A DNA stretch of 64,000 bases, from NCBI GenBank assembly GCA_018389105.1, contig JACATO010002213.1, forward strand, positions 62,001-126,000, given 5' to 3'. Below are positions 23,700-35,979 of this stretch, one piece after another. The DNA is from Nautilus pompilius (lineage: Eukaryota > Mollusca > Cephalopoda > Nautilida > Nautilidae). Each line of letters starts with the position of its first letter. Position 1 is the stretch's first letter. The notes under the pieces are model-generated. The model did not search any database. It worked only from the letters and a program-made list of their open reading frames with translations, and was not told where the DNA came from. A program made the translations under genes and the position numbers.

Positions 23700-25570
23700 A
23701 GGCCAGGCAATGAGTAAGCATCTCAGAGTAATCGCTATAATCCTTTGATCATCATTTCAGGTAACAGAGATTTTTTTTTTTCAAGGAAACTGTTTGGCAT
23801 AGGCCGCTAGAAAAATCTGATTACAACTGTCTTTTCTGTGTTTACTGAACAGCTAAAAACAGCAATAAGTTTAGGATGACAGAGAGAAAGTGCCATCAGT
23901 TTTTATTTGTGATTCAGGGTTGCTGTGGTTATTGCTTGTAAATTCTGCATGGTTATAACCAGAGTGCCGCCATCACCGTTCTAATCAAGCCCCATTCCAG
24001 AAGTCAGCATATTTCAGAGCAGATTATATCAAACAATACCTCATCTGAGAATTTATTTGGGCTCCAAAACTTGTAGATATTTTATAGCACGTAATAAAGG
24101 GAGCATATATAGGTTTTATTTTCGAGAACTACAGCTAAAAAGGAATAAATAATGAGGCATTGGAAACGAAGCGATAGATATTCAATTCAGAAAAGCAACG
24201 TCAAATAAAATTGCTTTAAACGTGATGTATGTTCATATTTGACAGTTTTCAAAGGAGTTAATAAAGAAAATAAATGTATAACCTTTAGGTTCGTTTGTGT
24301 GCATATTCCCTCCTTGTTGCCCCTTTATCTGTTGTTAACAAGGTCAGAGTGAATTCTATGATTAAGCAGCTCTGTGAGCAAAGGTTTTTAAACCAGTCTG
24401 TCAGCATTTGACGTGGCAAGATGGGCTCCATGTTTAAGAGAGATTAAGACCAAATGTAAGTAGGGATCTTGAGAGCTTTCTCTTTCTTGTGTACAGGCTT
24501 TGATGACATAATGTTACTGTATAGTTGTTTGTTTTTAAACAGAAAAAAGGGGGGACGGAGTGAACCAATTGTTTTTGAATTCTTGTTTCACGCTTTGAGA
24601 AGAAAGCAAAAGTGTATGCTACAAAGACAAGAACGGAACAGATCAGCTGCATGGCTGACTTGACTTGTAACATTTGGGGGCTCTTCTACCTTACCAAAAC
24701 CCGCTTTTGAATACTTAACATGGAAGTCTGGATACTCTGCTTTAAGTTCTGTCTGTCCCACAGTCCATCAATGCTGCTCTAGAGTGTTGAATTCACACGG
24801 CCAAGCAACAAAAGAAATAATCTGGGTTCCTTTCTGATGACTTAGTTAAAATCAGAATCACGCTAATTAGATTTCTTCATAACCATCTCTTTGATCTGTC
24901 AAAAAAAAACAAAAACAACACACGAGATAGTGGGTAAAACCAGTCAGTCTTCTCTTATTTATTAGAAGGTTTTAAAAAAGACAACAACGACAGACCCCTA
25001 TTTTAATGGCAAATAGTGCCACAGGGTGCTATGTCTACAGGCAAACCTTTTTCTTTGTTATTCCAAGTTGTGGTCTTAAAAAAAGAGAACTAATTCTGTT
25101 TAGTTTCAAAGTAAATTAAAAATTTTAATTTATTTCTTTAATAAAAATCACTTTAAGAGTTTTTCAGCCGTTTGATTGTTTTTCTTTTAACAAAAAAAAA
25201 AAGCAAAATTTTTTTAGCACATGTTCTTTTCTTCTTCCTCATACGCTAATGCCTACCTATACCACATGAGGTCCATCACTTCCTACTTCAGCAAGCAAAT
25301 CTCTCCTAAAACTCCTTGTTTTTTATCTATGGTGGTACCCACACTTCCCTGCCTGATGAAGAGCGGAAGATGCTGTGCCAGAGGGGAACCACACCAAACT
25401 GAATTGGTCCCTTAACCTCAGCTGAACTACTGTGCCACCCAGTTTTCTTATGCGCATACTTTAACCATGATCATCACGACTTCGGCATTTTGTTTCCAAT
25501 TAGATAAGGATATTGTAAATTCGTAATGGTATTCCTAAAATAATGCATTTCCTAAAGTTGACACTAGATA
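23700..25570. other. Transition to AT-rich, CpG-poor DNA, no gene
   Basis: No supported gene. Over this stretch the sequence changes from the CpG-rich left part to the AT-rich, CpG-poor middle of the window. Confidence 0.35.
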
Positions 25571-25579
25571 ACAAACTTT

Positions 25580-26005
25580 GTTTGCAGGCTATCTCTTTGC
25601 CAAAATCAAGAAGGCTGCTCTTTGCTCTGCATGATCCAAGGGCTTCGATGTGTATGCTCTGTTCTAGGACACTCAATTGTCTTTTGGCCTGATCTTGATC
25701 TGTGGAGCACTGTTTGTGATATTATCAGCAACTTTGAATAGATCTTTCTCAAACAATCATCTTCCAAATGCTGGATTCCTTTGTACCAGAAATGGAAAAA
25801 TGGTCTTGATCTTGCCAACTATTTGTTTACAGTGAAAGCAAAAAGAAACATTTACACCTTGATGTGGAAAGGTTAAACCGAGTTTAACTAGCAAATCAGT
25901 TTGCTTATTTATGCCAACATATCTATGGATCTGATGTGTTTTCCATGAATGCAACACTTTAGCATCTATATTATATTTATATTGCAGCACAGGAGGAATG
26001 TGCAT
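25580..26005 (-). pseudogene. LINE-type RNase H domain fragment
   Basis: Minus-strand translation reads SWKTHQIHRYVGINKQTDLL, then LTFPHQGVNVSFCFHCKQIV. This follows the layout of the RNase H end of animal LINE ORF2 proteins: a tryptophan-proline-x-His-x-Gly-Ile-x-Gly-Asn-(E)-x-Ala-Asp-type block, Leu-Ala-Lys-Glu-Gly, then Pro-Gln-x-x-x-Val-Ser-Tyr. After frame breaks, KTIECPRTEHTHRSPW resembles the downstream Leu-Arg-Thr-Gly-His-Thr segment. Catalytic-region residues are altered and stops are present, so it is dead. The clade (Jockey/CR1-like or other) cannot be fixed. Confidence 0.45.
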
Positions 26006-26199
26006 ATTAGAAGTGTATTATTTGTAACGAAGCAAGGGGACCCAGGTTGTCTGGTCTTCTCAGATGATATTCTTTGACACCAGGTTGCAGCACCTGAGAG
26101 TATGGTTGCTGTGCAGGCAGCAGTTCCTACCTACACTTGTGCACCCTGGTGTTTGTGACTAATTTGTGAACAGCCATCTTTGGTTGTATTTATTATTAT

Positions 26200-28665
26200 T
26201 TCTAAGGACTAGAATACAGAAGAAAAATATAGATATCTCATACTTTAAATGGCTGTGCAATGTAATCTGAATCTGTTTTTCTATTCGCCAATGATTTAGA
26301 AAACTGTTCCACTGTGTAATGATACAAAAGTTTATGATGAGGTTCAGATCATCACCAAATGCTTCTAATAGAATATGAAATGATACTGTATTCCAGATTG
26401 TTGAAGAAAATTACTTATAAAAACTGACGCTTTTATTTTAAGCTACATTTGTTTACAGTCAAAACTTTTAAGTATTGAAGAATTACAGACAACACATTGC
26501 TCTGAAATTCTAATAAGAAAAAACGAAGCTACTTTTGCCAGCAATCATTCATTTATAACAAGTCTACAGTCTTTTTTTTTACCAGTATTATTTACAAGTA
26601 AATTCAAATTTAGTAATTAGTTTCTTCTCTTTGTGCATTAATGGTAAAAAAGCCAGAATATGTTTGTTTGAAAAATGTCTTAATTTCTTTTATCATATCC
26701 CTCCACAATATATACTTCAGCTCTAGGTAATGCAGCAAACACTATGCGCTGCTTTCTGTTTAATATTCCATTGATTTAAGACATCTAATGAACATTTCAT
26801 TGTTGATGGGCTGGCGTAAATATATATATACACTGCATCCTTAGATGATCAAATAGCTATAATTAATCCAATTATCAGAAGCCCCAAACATTTCAGACGA
26901 ATTCCATTTCTGCTCATTTGGTATCCACCTCTCTGTGATCAAAAAGAAGCCTTTTGTTTGAATGTCTGCTTCTACATCATAGGGACAACAGCTGAAAATA
27001 AAATATCCATACACTTCAGTATTATTCTGTGTAAATCAACATTAAATCAACCATTTATCATATCTTGAGGTGTTGGTTATTTTCAGAAGCGAATGCGATT
27101 AAACAGAATTCCCAATTTTGCAATTAGAAAGAGAAAAGTATAATATCCCATACTTAATCATTCTAATTTGAAATCTGATAATTTTCACCTTTCGAAATCA
27201 ATAAGAAAAGATATACCAGACTCCATGACTTTTAGAGGAGGTTAGCCACTGAAATAAGTATTCACCCTGGATACTGGAGAAAATAAAATAATGGACATTA
27301 TAACAGTTGAAAAATCCAAATATTGAATCTTAAATCCTTCATTCAGGAAGGCCAACGTTGAATGTTGAATGCAAGATAGTTTACTCGCATTTTTACAAAG
27401 AATAGATATTCTTCATAGAGGGCTTAGCAGTAATTACCCAAGTTTGAGAAAAAGTATCAAGGGGATTACAGAAATTTTTGGCATTTATTTTAACAACAGG
27501 ATTAAGTTACTCAAACAACGGTGGATGTATGTACTTAGAAAGTGCTTCAAAAGGGTGCGTGTTCTTCAAGGGAAGATGGTAGCCACCCTAGCCTCTCCCA
27601 CCTTTCAAGAAGTGCTTGCTTACAACTGGGATTTACAAACTTTATTCTTGAAAGTGTAAAGGAGAGGAAAGATGAGAAATCAAATGTAATTAGTCTAGAA
27701 AGTAAAAAAAAAAACATGATAGCTATACTAATCAAATTTATACTCACAACAATGAAAGTTAACCTGAGTCAACTACCTGAATCAAATAATTTATCTGGAT
27801 AAGAAGAAAAAAAAAACATTCTGATTGTAGAAATTTGAGTTTCATTAAACCTGGAAGATATACCAAACAAGTAAAAAGATGCATGAACCAGATACCTGTC
27901 CATTGTTCATATAAATACAATGTAAACTTTAAAAAAATAAATAAAATAACAGATGAATTAGAAAGTAACAGTAAATTTTGATACTAGTCTGTTACACAAA
28001 TACGTGATGCATCCAGTCTTTAACATGTGCCATGTAAATGTGAAAATATTACAGAATTCCAAGGTAGCACTTGTAAATAATTTATTTGTTTAGTTTAGTA
28101 TTGACGTTAGTCTGGCAGCCTAAAGATCAGTTCTTGGTCATGTGCTCTGCAATTATTTATTTGAACTTAAATGAAATTAATGAGGCTGTACATTTAAAGG
28201 TATATAAATTTGCGGTCAACAAAAATTGACCAAAAGCTAAGAGTGCCAACAATAGAGAGAGCCATTCGTAATACTAAAACAAGTTATTAAACAGGTCAAT
28301 CAAATGAGAGCAGGGATCTGAAAATGAAAAGCTGGCCAATTAGAAAGCTCATACAAAGTGAAATGGTTCTGAATAATCAGTTTAGTTGATGGATCTTAAT
28401 CGAGATATTTAAATTTTATCAAGAGCTTAATGTACGTAGATATCAGATGCTGGTAGTGATGTTATTTTTGAATTACCTGATACAGAACAATTATTAATTA
28501 GCTAAATTGGCTCCATTTTGATGTTGAGAAATATTTCTTTAGTAAAAACAAAAAAAAAAAGGAACTTGAGTAAATACGAAGTCTCAAGCAACAGTATTGA
28601 ACAGTAACAACATTAACTAATTAAAAAGCCATGCTAATATTTTTTTTTCTTTTTGGAGGTCAGGA
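26200..28665. other. AT-rich noncoding DNA
   Basis: No supported gene. Open frames around 27,370-27,800 lack splice support and recognisable motifs. If the CpG-poor block is one transcription unit, this is intron or downstream sequence. Confidence 0.3.
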
Positions 28666-28667
28666 AG

Positions 28668-28900
28668 TAAGATGGTCCAGTGATTAGCCTACTGGACTAC
28701 TAACACATACCCCAACAATTGCACCACACCCACCCCCTCAAAATGGTATAAAACCTTAGTCTGAATCCTAGTCGAGACTGGCTTTTATGGTATACCTGCC
28801 TCCCTGTCTTGGTTTTCTCTCTTGCTCATCAGCTGGTAAAAATGAAGATTTTTGGTAGGAGCTTTTGCTTGTGGCTTCTCATGCTAAGAAATGATTGTGC
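28668..28900 (+). repeat. tRNA-derived SINE, plus orientation
   Basis: GATGGTCCAGTGATTAGCCT is an A-box-type start. Further on are a degenerate B box (TCTGAATCCTAGTCGAGACT), then GGCTTTTATGGTATACCTGC and TTGGTTTTCTCTC, as in the other copies, and a TTTTTGGTAGGAGC block. Confidence 0.6.
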
Positions 28901-29159
28901 AACCTACTCAGTATTAAAGCACATGAGTCCCTAATCTCATAACCAAGTTAGAGGGATATCCACAATCTCTATAATCATGGAAGCATAGCAGTGAAGAACT
29001 AAACAAAACTAGGCAAAGCTACAAGAAATCAACAATTAAAAAAAAAAAAAAAATTAAAGTTCTAAACAATTAAGTATTCCTTAAGAGTTCTATAATCTTC
29101 AGACGGTGAATAACTGATTAAAAAATAGAGAAACTTTTCTGAATGATAATGATGCCAGA

Positions 29160-30045
29160 TTTTGTACATCAAAAACATGAACACTGGACAGGCTTTTTAT
29201 TAGGAACTATACATAAAAACAGTTAGGTCACTTTTACCCCAAATAACAACCATGCCACAAAATGGCAAAGAATCCACAATGTGCTGGAAGGCATCCTAAG
29301 GGATTTTTTTCCATAAAAGTCATTAATACCATATGCAATATATGCATCAAGGTAGGCAATGGATCATAATGACAAAGAAATCATGCTGATCATGGGAGAT
29401 TCCTGAAATCTCCATTGTGTTACTTAAAAGCACAACATGAGCACAATAAATGGGAGCACTGTTAACTTGAGAGTAGCTATCTCCAAGAAACACATGAAGC
29501 ATCATTGGATGTATGACTGGAAATTATGCTGAGGTATGCTTTAGCATTTACTTTGCTTTCTGAAAGAATCAAAGGGCTCAGGACATGACAGCAAAATATG
29601 CTTCAAACCCCGACTCCACTATCAGAGGTATGGACAGTTGAGACCAGGAAAGAGTGGTTAAGTGATTATGTAAGTTTCTCCAAATCTGTCTTCTCTCATC
29701 TGTGCAAAAATGGTGAATCTTGACTGGTCAGCCCACATAATTTTTCATCAGATCGCCCTGCCCTAGTCTAATGTCTGCACTCCTTACAACACACAGCATG
29801 CCTTTTCATGTTGGTAGCTGTGTTCAGTGGTTTACACAATGCTTTGCTACTGCCATAGTTAACTCAATGCAGTATTTCTCACAAGTATGGCTGGAGATGG
29901 GTTGGGACTGCCCTGCATTAATGTCTCTGTCATTTGGTCTATTGTTTGATAATGGTTGGACTGTACTTTGCTGTCTAACCATCTTTTTCCCCTTTCTGTC
30001 ACTGCATTTGTAGCAGACATTTTCTTCACTTTTCACCATTGCTGA
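29160..30045 (-). pseudogene. Tc1-like transposase remnant
   Basis: Minus-strand translation, across frame breaks, gives NAGQSQPISSHTCEK (the second helix-turn-helix region of Tc1 proteins, normally GQSQPVSxRTVRR), CKECRHWTRAGRSDEKLCGL (the CKEHRxW...WSDE block with the first catalytic Asp), SESKVNAKAYLSIISSH (the G-x-x-NAxxYxxIL block), and NGDFRNLP (before the catalytic PAQSPDLNPIE motif, now destroyed). Stops interrupt every frame. It encodes no working enzyme. Terminal repeats were not found, so ends are approximate. Confidence 0.5.
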
Positions 30046-30429
30046 TGAACTTAAATAACCAATGTTTTGAAGTAGCCTGCTAGTGAAACAGTAAACACTT
30101 GAATGTCTTTGCTTTTTCCTATATCTGTTATAGTGCTACAAGGATTACCTGTCATGTTATGTAGTCAACTTAATTTGTATCTGCAGCAAAGGCCGGAATC
30201 TGAAAGGGTAGATAAATTCTAAAAAAAAAAGTGGCCAACTAGTGTATAAAATATGAATCACAGCATTGAATCTCATAATGTAGACCAAACAATTTTTAGC
30301 CATTTATATTCTATACCAATGCAACATAAAGGAAGAAAAAAAACAGTATGACAATTATAATATGAAAATAAACAGTGAAAGTTATGTGCATTAAAGTTTA
30401 ATATTGTGAGCAATACAGTGCAGGTGATT

Positions 30430-31657
30430 GATCATGTCCAATGGTCTTGATAACTGCTGAACTACACTTGAACTTCTTTATTGGCAGGTTGGGTAGTTGT
30501 CCAGCAATAATCTGGTACATGGTGAGCACCAATATTGGCCTGGAATCTATGGTGCGGCCCTTCATCATGGTTGTTACTTCTAGGCAAGTCACTTTCCTCA
30601 CAATCAAACATATTCCACAGATCAATGGGGGACTGAATTTGTTGTCAATGTTGATTGTTCCAACAACCTTGTATGCATCCAATGAAAGTGTTCTTCAAAT
30701 AATCTCAAATTCCCTCTACATCTGCCAGAAGTTTGTCCTGAAGCTGTTCAAAGGCATAAATGACATCTGTCAATGGAACAAAGGCCAGTGCTAAAAGCAT
30801 GCAAACTGCTGCAGTTAACTGATGGTCTTTCTTGTGTCACTGTTGCAGTCTTTGATCTTTTACTTTCCAATACATACATTGTGGAAGACGATAGAAGTCT
30901 TTCCTATTTGCATTTGGAAAAAAAGTTGCTTTAATGTTGATAGCAGCATGCTCAGAATCCATCATGGTTGAGCTAGGGCCAGAATCCTTTCTGAGTTTGA
31001 TCAACTGAGGAATCAAGGATGTGTGGGTGACCTACTGTTAGTTAGGAAGAAGAGTGTACACACAGGGAAGAGTGAAGTTCCAGTGAGAGTATGGACTGTG
31101 TACAGCTGATAGAATAGTTCTTGGACAACTTTAAATGTTCTGTCAGCAAACCAATCACTGGAATTTTTAAGCAGATTCAAATCAGTGTCAGAGTAGCAAA
31201 CAAAATCACAAGTAGAGTCATCACTGTCATATTGCAAGAATGTTTCACTATAAACATCCAACTTTTACTAGTGAGATATAACAAGCTCAGCTAAGTCCAA
31301 AGGAAGTTGGTGATAGTTTCCTGCAACTTGAAGCTATTTGTGTATTAACAACATGCAGCTGATCACAAGCACTTTCACTCGTAGCACTGACTGCTTGACT
31401 AATAAGCTGTTTTTTCAGAGTCCAAAGATTTTTCTTTTCATAGAACTATGAACTTCAAGCATCTCTGTTCAAACACCATCAGGAGCAAGAGTGTGTTCAC
31501 CAAATTTGGAGATAACTTCTCTATCACAAACTTTTAACTTCGCTTTACACAGTCCCCTTCTGCGCTGCTCACCCTCAAAAGAAACTTTCTGACTCACACA
31601 TATATAGCCATCAAGGACTAATTGGTTTTTACCACAAATGTTTTGTATAAACACCAT
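30430..31657 (-). pseudogene. MULE transposase remnant with FLYWCH zinc finger
   Basis: The minus-strand ATG at 31,657 starts MVFIQNICGKNQLVLDGYIC, then FEGEQRRRGLCKAKLKVCD and VISKFGEHTLAPDGV. This is a FLYWCH finger, with the usual WRC block partly lost. At about 31,260-31,013 comes ETFLQYDSDDSTCDFV, then SSDWFADRTFKVVQELFYQL. This is the MULE catalytic start, in which WFADGTF carries the first Asp. Further on are GPSSTMMDSEHAAINIKATF (second acidic region), ALAFVPLTDVIYAFEQLQDK and PIDLWNMFDCEESDLPRSNN with a HDEG-type third motif. Stops and shifts break it, including a TGA after ADVEGI. Terminal inverted repeats were not located. Confidence 0.8.
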
Positions 31658-32039
31658 TCCAAACTAGTCAAAACGATGGTGGGAGGAATGGCCAGAAAAG
31701 CAAAATAAACAACCAAGAGGCAATTGGCCTGTTACCCATCTATCATGAGAGTAGGCACTTACATTTTCTGTAAAATGCTTTAAAATGCAATTCTTTAAGA
31801 TAAGAGATCATACTGGTATCATTTTTCCAAAAAAAATGGGAAGTTACCCTAGTCAAAATAAACTACGTTCTGATACTTTCATAATTTCCATAGACAACTT
31901 TCTTTTTTGTTGTCTAGATCTTTCATCATAGATGCACGAAAAATTACTAGCTAGTCTTATACATATTTATTTTTTTTCTCTGCTGGAATCAGTTATCATC
32001 CGTCGACAATAACAATAATTCAATGAGTGCTGCGCATTA

Positions 32040-33842
32040 CGCTGGTCAACAAGTATTTTTCATCAAGCATATGTCAAGGTGAACTTAGTGTAGTTTTTAA
32101 TGCTGATTTCAAATATACAATTAGTTTTTTGACATCACGTACAGTTTTCAAGATGAGAAAGTTTTTTTTGGTTTTAGCTCATGCATTATATAGAAATTCC
32201 AATTAATGACGTGTATGCATGTATTTCATTTACATCATGGAAACATACCTTTAAAATAAACTACATTATTCATTGCTGCATAGTTCAGATGCAATATTTC
32301 ATCATCTTAAATTAACCAATCAAATTTTGTCTAATGAAATAGGTATTTCAACATCTCAAATTGTCCAGTCATAATTGGTCTGATGAAATATTTCATCATC
32401 TCAAATTCAATATAAGTATAACCGTTTGTATCTATTTCCTTACTTGTTTTACAGTGTTAACAATGTCAAGACAGTGTATAAATCCTCCTGATGTGTTTTG
32501 TTATGTCTGTGGTCTGTGGACAATTTATTGCAAAAACTCAAAAACGTACAATAACACCAGAGATCAAGAAGATTTATAAGCTATACTTTGACTGTCCTCT
32601 TGGAGATCAGGACAAGTTATGGGCACCACATTTTATCTGTTCAGCTTGCTCAAATGGCTTACATGACTGGTTCAATAAGAGGAAGAAGTCCATGCCTTTT
32701 GCCATTCCAATGATATGGAGGGAGCCGAAAGACCATGAGAATATGGAACATTTACTTCATGCCATTGCCTATGAAAGATACTCATGGAAAATATGTGATT
32801 TAAAAGTCATTGGAATGTTAATGGGAATGCAGTCAGGTTTCACAAAATACTGTTGTTTCTTGTGTCTATGGGATAGTCGGGCAACTGACAGGCATTATTC
32901 GGAATCAAACTGGCAGACAAGAACATCATACCTGCCAGGACTGTCTAACGTCAAGAATACACCTGTTGTAGATCCATGTAATGTCCTATTGCCTCCTTTG
33001 CAAATAAAGCTTGGACTGATGAAACAGTTTGTAAAGACACTAGGGAAGAGAAATGCCAGAGGGTTTGAGTATATTGTATAAAAGTTTCCCAAAATCACAC
33101 AAGCGAAGTTGAAAGAGGGTATCTTTGTCGGACCCCAAATTAGAGAAGTACTCAAAGATGTCAACTTCAAGACAACACTGGATGAACTGGAACTGCCTGC
33201 CTGGAATGCTTTCAATTGGATCTGTGAGAATTTCTTGGGCAACAAGAAGGCAATGGACTACAAGGATGGCATCAAGAATCTTCTGAAATGTTACTCAGCA
33301 ATGGGTTGTCGCATGCCACTGAAAGTTCACTTCTTGGACTCCCATCTGGATTTCTTCGCAGATAACCTTGGAGCAGTATCTGATGAACATGGTGAAAGAT
33401 TTCACCAGGACATCATTAGTGCTATGGAGAAACGGTACCAAGGCTTCTGGAATGACAGTATGCTGCCTGACTACTGCTGGACACTTTACCGTGATCAACC
33501 AGATCAGGAACACCACAGGAAATCCAAATCACAATGTTTCTAACTCTGTTGTTCTAATTTGTCTGTTTTTTCTGATCCATTTTTTGTGTATTCGCTCTTT
33601 GTAGAATGATAGTGATGATTTTTAACTCAATAAACTCATTTACTTTCTAAAAATAATGTCCTTATTTATTACGTTAATGATTTCATATATACAAATATGT
33701 AAATATTTGCATGTATCTACTGAAAAACTGATACGTGCTGCATACAAATGGAGTGAAATTTTGAAATCAACATGAAAAATTAGTCTCAAAAAGTTGGTTT
33801 GCATTCATGATGAGTATAATACATTAATTTTGTTGACCAGTG
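32040..33842 (+). mobile_element. DNA transposon copy bounded by TIRs and a TTA duplication
   Basis: The left end CGCTGGTCAACAA (32,040) and the inverted right end CACTGGTCAACAA (complement of 33,830-33,842) match at 12 of 13 bases. Each end is flanked by TTA (32,037-32,039 and 33,843-33,845), a likely 3-bp target duplication. Deeper in, GCTGATTTCAAA on the left pairs with GTTGATTTCAAA on the right, and CGTACAGTTTTC with CGTATCAGTTTTTC, so the subterminal regions are also related. The element is 1,803 bases long and encloses the broken transposon ORF at 32,463-33,543. Confidence 0.7.
32463..33543 (+). pseudogene. Broken ORF of an uncharacterised transposon family
   Basis: The ATG at 32,463 reads MSRQCINPPDVFCYVCG. 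A frameshift then moves to a frame reading GQFIAKTQKRTITPEIKKIY, then WAPHFICSACSNGLHDWF and FAIPMIWREPKDH. The CxxC pairs suggest a zinc-binding head. Next come LHAIAYERYSWKICDLKVIG and CCFLCLWDSRATDRHYSE, an in-frame TAA at 33,079-33,081, KEGIFVGPQIREVLKDV, LKVHFLDSHLDFFADNLG, DEHGERFHQDI and RYQGFWNDSMLPDYCW. I know this layout as a multicopy uncharacterised protein family in arthropods and other invertebrates. Compared with full members, over 100 residues seem missing after WREPKDH. Frameshift, stop and deletion make it a pseudogene. Confidence 0.8.
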
Positions 33843-33849
33843 TTACCAA

Positions 33850-34995
33850 ATTCTATGCTGATTTTTTTATAAACAGACCCCACCAACAAAAGGCCAGGGT
33901 TGAAGGTTTAATGAAAAACCACAACATTGTGATTTAAAGTAACTTCATGTTTTTATCTACCAGTTTTGGACTCATCAACTAAGAAAAACACCTTGTAATA
34001 TTTAATGTACAAAAAAAAAAAAAAAACCCCTAGCTTTTTAATTCAAACAATTTTACATCAAATAATTCACTTGTAAGGAGAAATATATAACTAATTAAAG
34101 ATGATCAAGTTACTGACTTCAAAAAGAAACAAAATATTATATAATCACAAACCACATTAAACAGATGCCCCCCATCAATTAGTTTGAAAATTATACTTAC
34201 TTAATAATACTAATCCAAAAATTTAATTGTTTTTAATCAAAAAGAATAAAGTTACTAATAAAGTGTAAGTTATAATTGATCTGCTCATTATAATAATTGG
34301 TAAGTCTTCCTAAAAGCATTAGTTGCTTTCTTTTGAGATGCGAAGGAAAACTCTGTAATTAAATTCCCTGCAGCAGAAGTACATTAATTTGAAAATAATT
34401 ATGTTTGCTGGAGTTTTTATTTACCAGGCTTGCAACAAGATTCTATTAATAATTGCATGACGGAAGTGAGACTGAGTAAGCAAACAAACAGAGCCACAAA
34501 GAGGCTGCAGCATCTGCTCTAGGAAAAGTTTGAGACATTTGAAAGTTTGTTTAGCAAGATTTATGCCATCACAACAATATTTTTTTTAAAAGGAGCATTT
34601 TAACAATGCCTACTATTGATTAAAAAGAAAACAGTTGTAAATCCACATCTCAACACAGTGAAAAGTAAACTTTTTTGCAGATCATCATTCCATGAACTAC
34701 AAACCTTTCAAGAGACATCTCCACAAAATCCTGATAAATCAAAGATTACAACTGAACTACCTGATAAGCCAAAACAATTGGAGTCTTTTTTTGTCTGTAA
34801 ACACCTGTGTCAATAGTGTATCGTGTATTATGTGTTGTTGTTTTTGCTCTTTATTTAGCCTTTTAACTATAGAGAAAACTATAGCCCAGTAGAATCCCAT
34901 CAATTGTGGCTGTCTCATTATTGTGGGCTTCTGCACAGATTTTGGGACCTGTTAACAGCTGACTTCTGCATCAAGTCACCAGTCTCAACAATGGA
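33850..34995. other. AT-rich noncoding DNA
   Basis: No supported gene or complete element. Confidence 0.3.
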
Positions 34996-34999
34996 GACA

Positions 35000-35285
35000 A
35001 CCCAGCTGAAAAAGCACAGTACTGCAGTTATCCACTAGAGAGCACTGCCTTTCCAGCACCATGAAGAACCCAGCACTTCTGACTTTGGGAGAGAAATCCC
35101 TACTAGAACCCCTCATTTTTAGATGTAGAAGGAAACACATGACTGGCTAACAAAGAAAAACAAGAAACCATGTCAGAAAGTTATGCCAAACCAAGCTGAT
35201 CCTACCAGGAATAAAACTTGGGCCCTGTCCAGTAATCTAACTCCTGGGTTGGCCACCAGCTACCCTTGTACCACCAAGCAATACT
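35000..35285 (-). repeat. tRNA-derived SINE, minus orientation
   Basis: The order is the reverse of the plus copies: TTTGGGAGAGAAATCCCTAC, TAGAACCCCTCATTTTTAGA, TATGCCAAACCAAGCTGATC, a degenerate B-box complement (AGGAATAAAACTTGGGCCC) and the head region. CpGs are almost all lost (TG or CA in their place), unlike the copy at 14.7 kb. Confidence 0.6.
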
Positions 35286-35979
35286 GCATCAGAAAATTGT
35301 GCCCACATACAAAACAACCAAAGAGAGAAAAACATCAGTAAGTTTTACTACTCATCTGCATAATTGATCTTGACCCTATAAAGCATGTCACCATAAATGA
35401 AGACCCAAAAGCCAACCAAACATAGCATTTTGGAAGAGGAACAAACTTCTAGTGTCCAGAACAGGGAACCTGGATTGATAGAGATAGACACACCCACCCA
35501 CTCACTGCTGAACTATGTAAAGTGGGTCACTGTATGAGCATTTTAAACACTAATCACATTGTAACAATAGTAAAGTTATTACTCCTGATGAGAAAGTGGT
35601 TTTACATAGGCACCCTTGTCATCTATCATAGGTAGCACATTAAACCATAGATCCTATCAAGATAACACTACTCTATGCAGAATTCTCCAATGATATACAT
35701 CATCATTTATAAATAATTTTTAACCAATAAACAAGAACTTAAAAAAAAAAGACCAGAAAACAAGTTACCGTATTTTTCAGGTTATAAGTTGATGTGAAGT
35801 ATAAGTCGAATAGGTTGATTTTCCTATTTTAAAAGCCTTCATTCACATATAAGTCAAAGTCTAGTATAAGTCGATAGTACAATCGTACTTGTGTACAGTG
35901 ATAACAATATAAAATTTTCATCAGGGTTATAAAACAGCAGTGATGGATAACATCAAAGTGAGAGATTTTGGGAAGGAAT

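Noticed and set aside
30441-30794. 117-codon plus-strand frame as a membrane protein
   Set aside because: The opposite strand carries recognisable MULE transposase segments at the same place, so this is a shadow frame.
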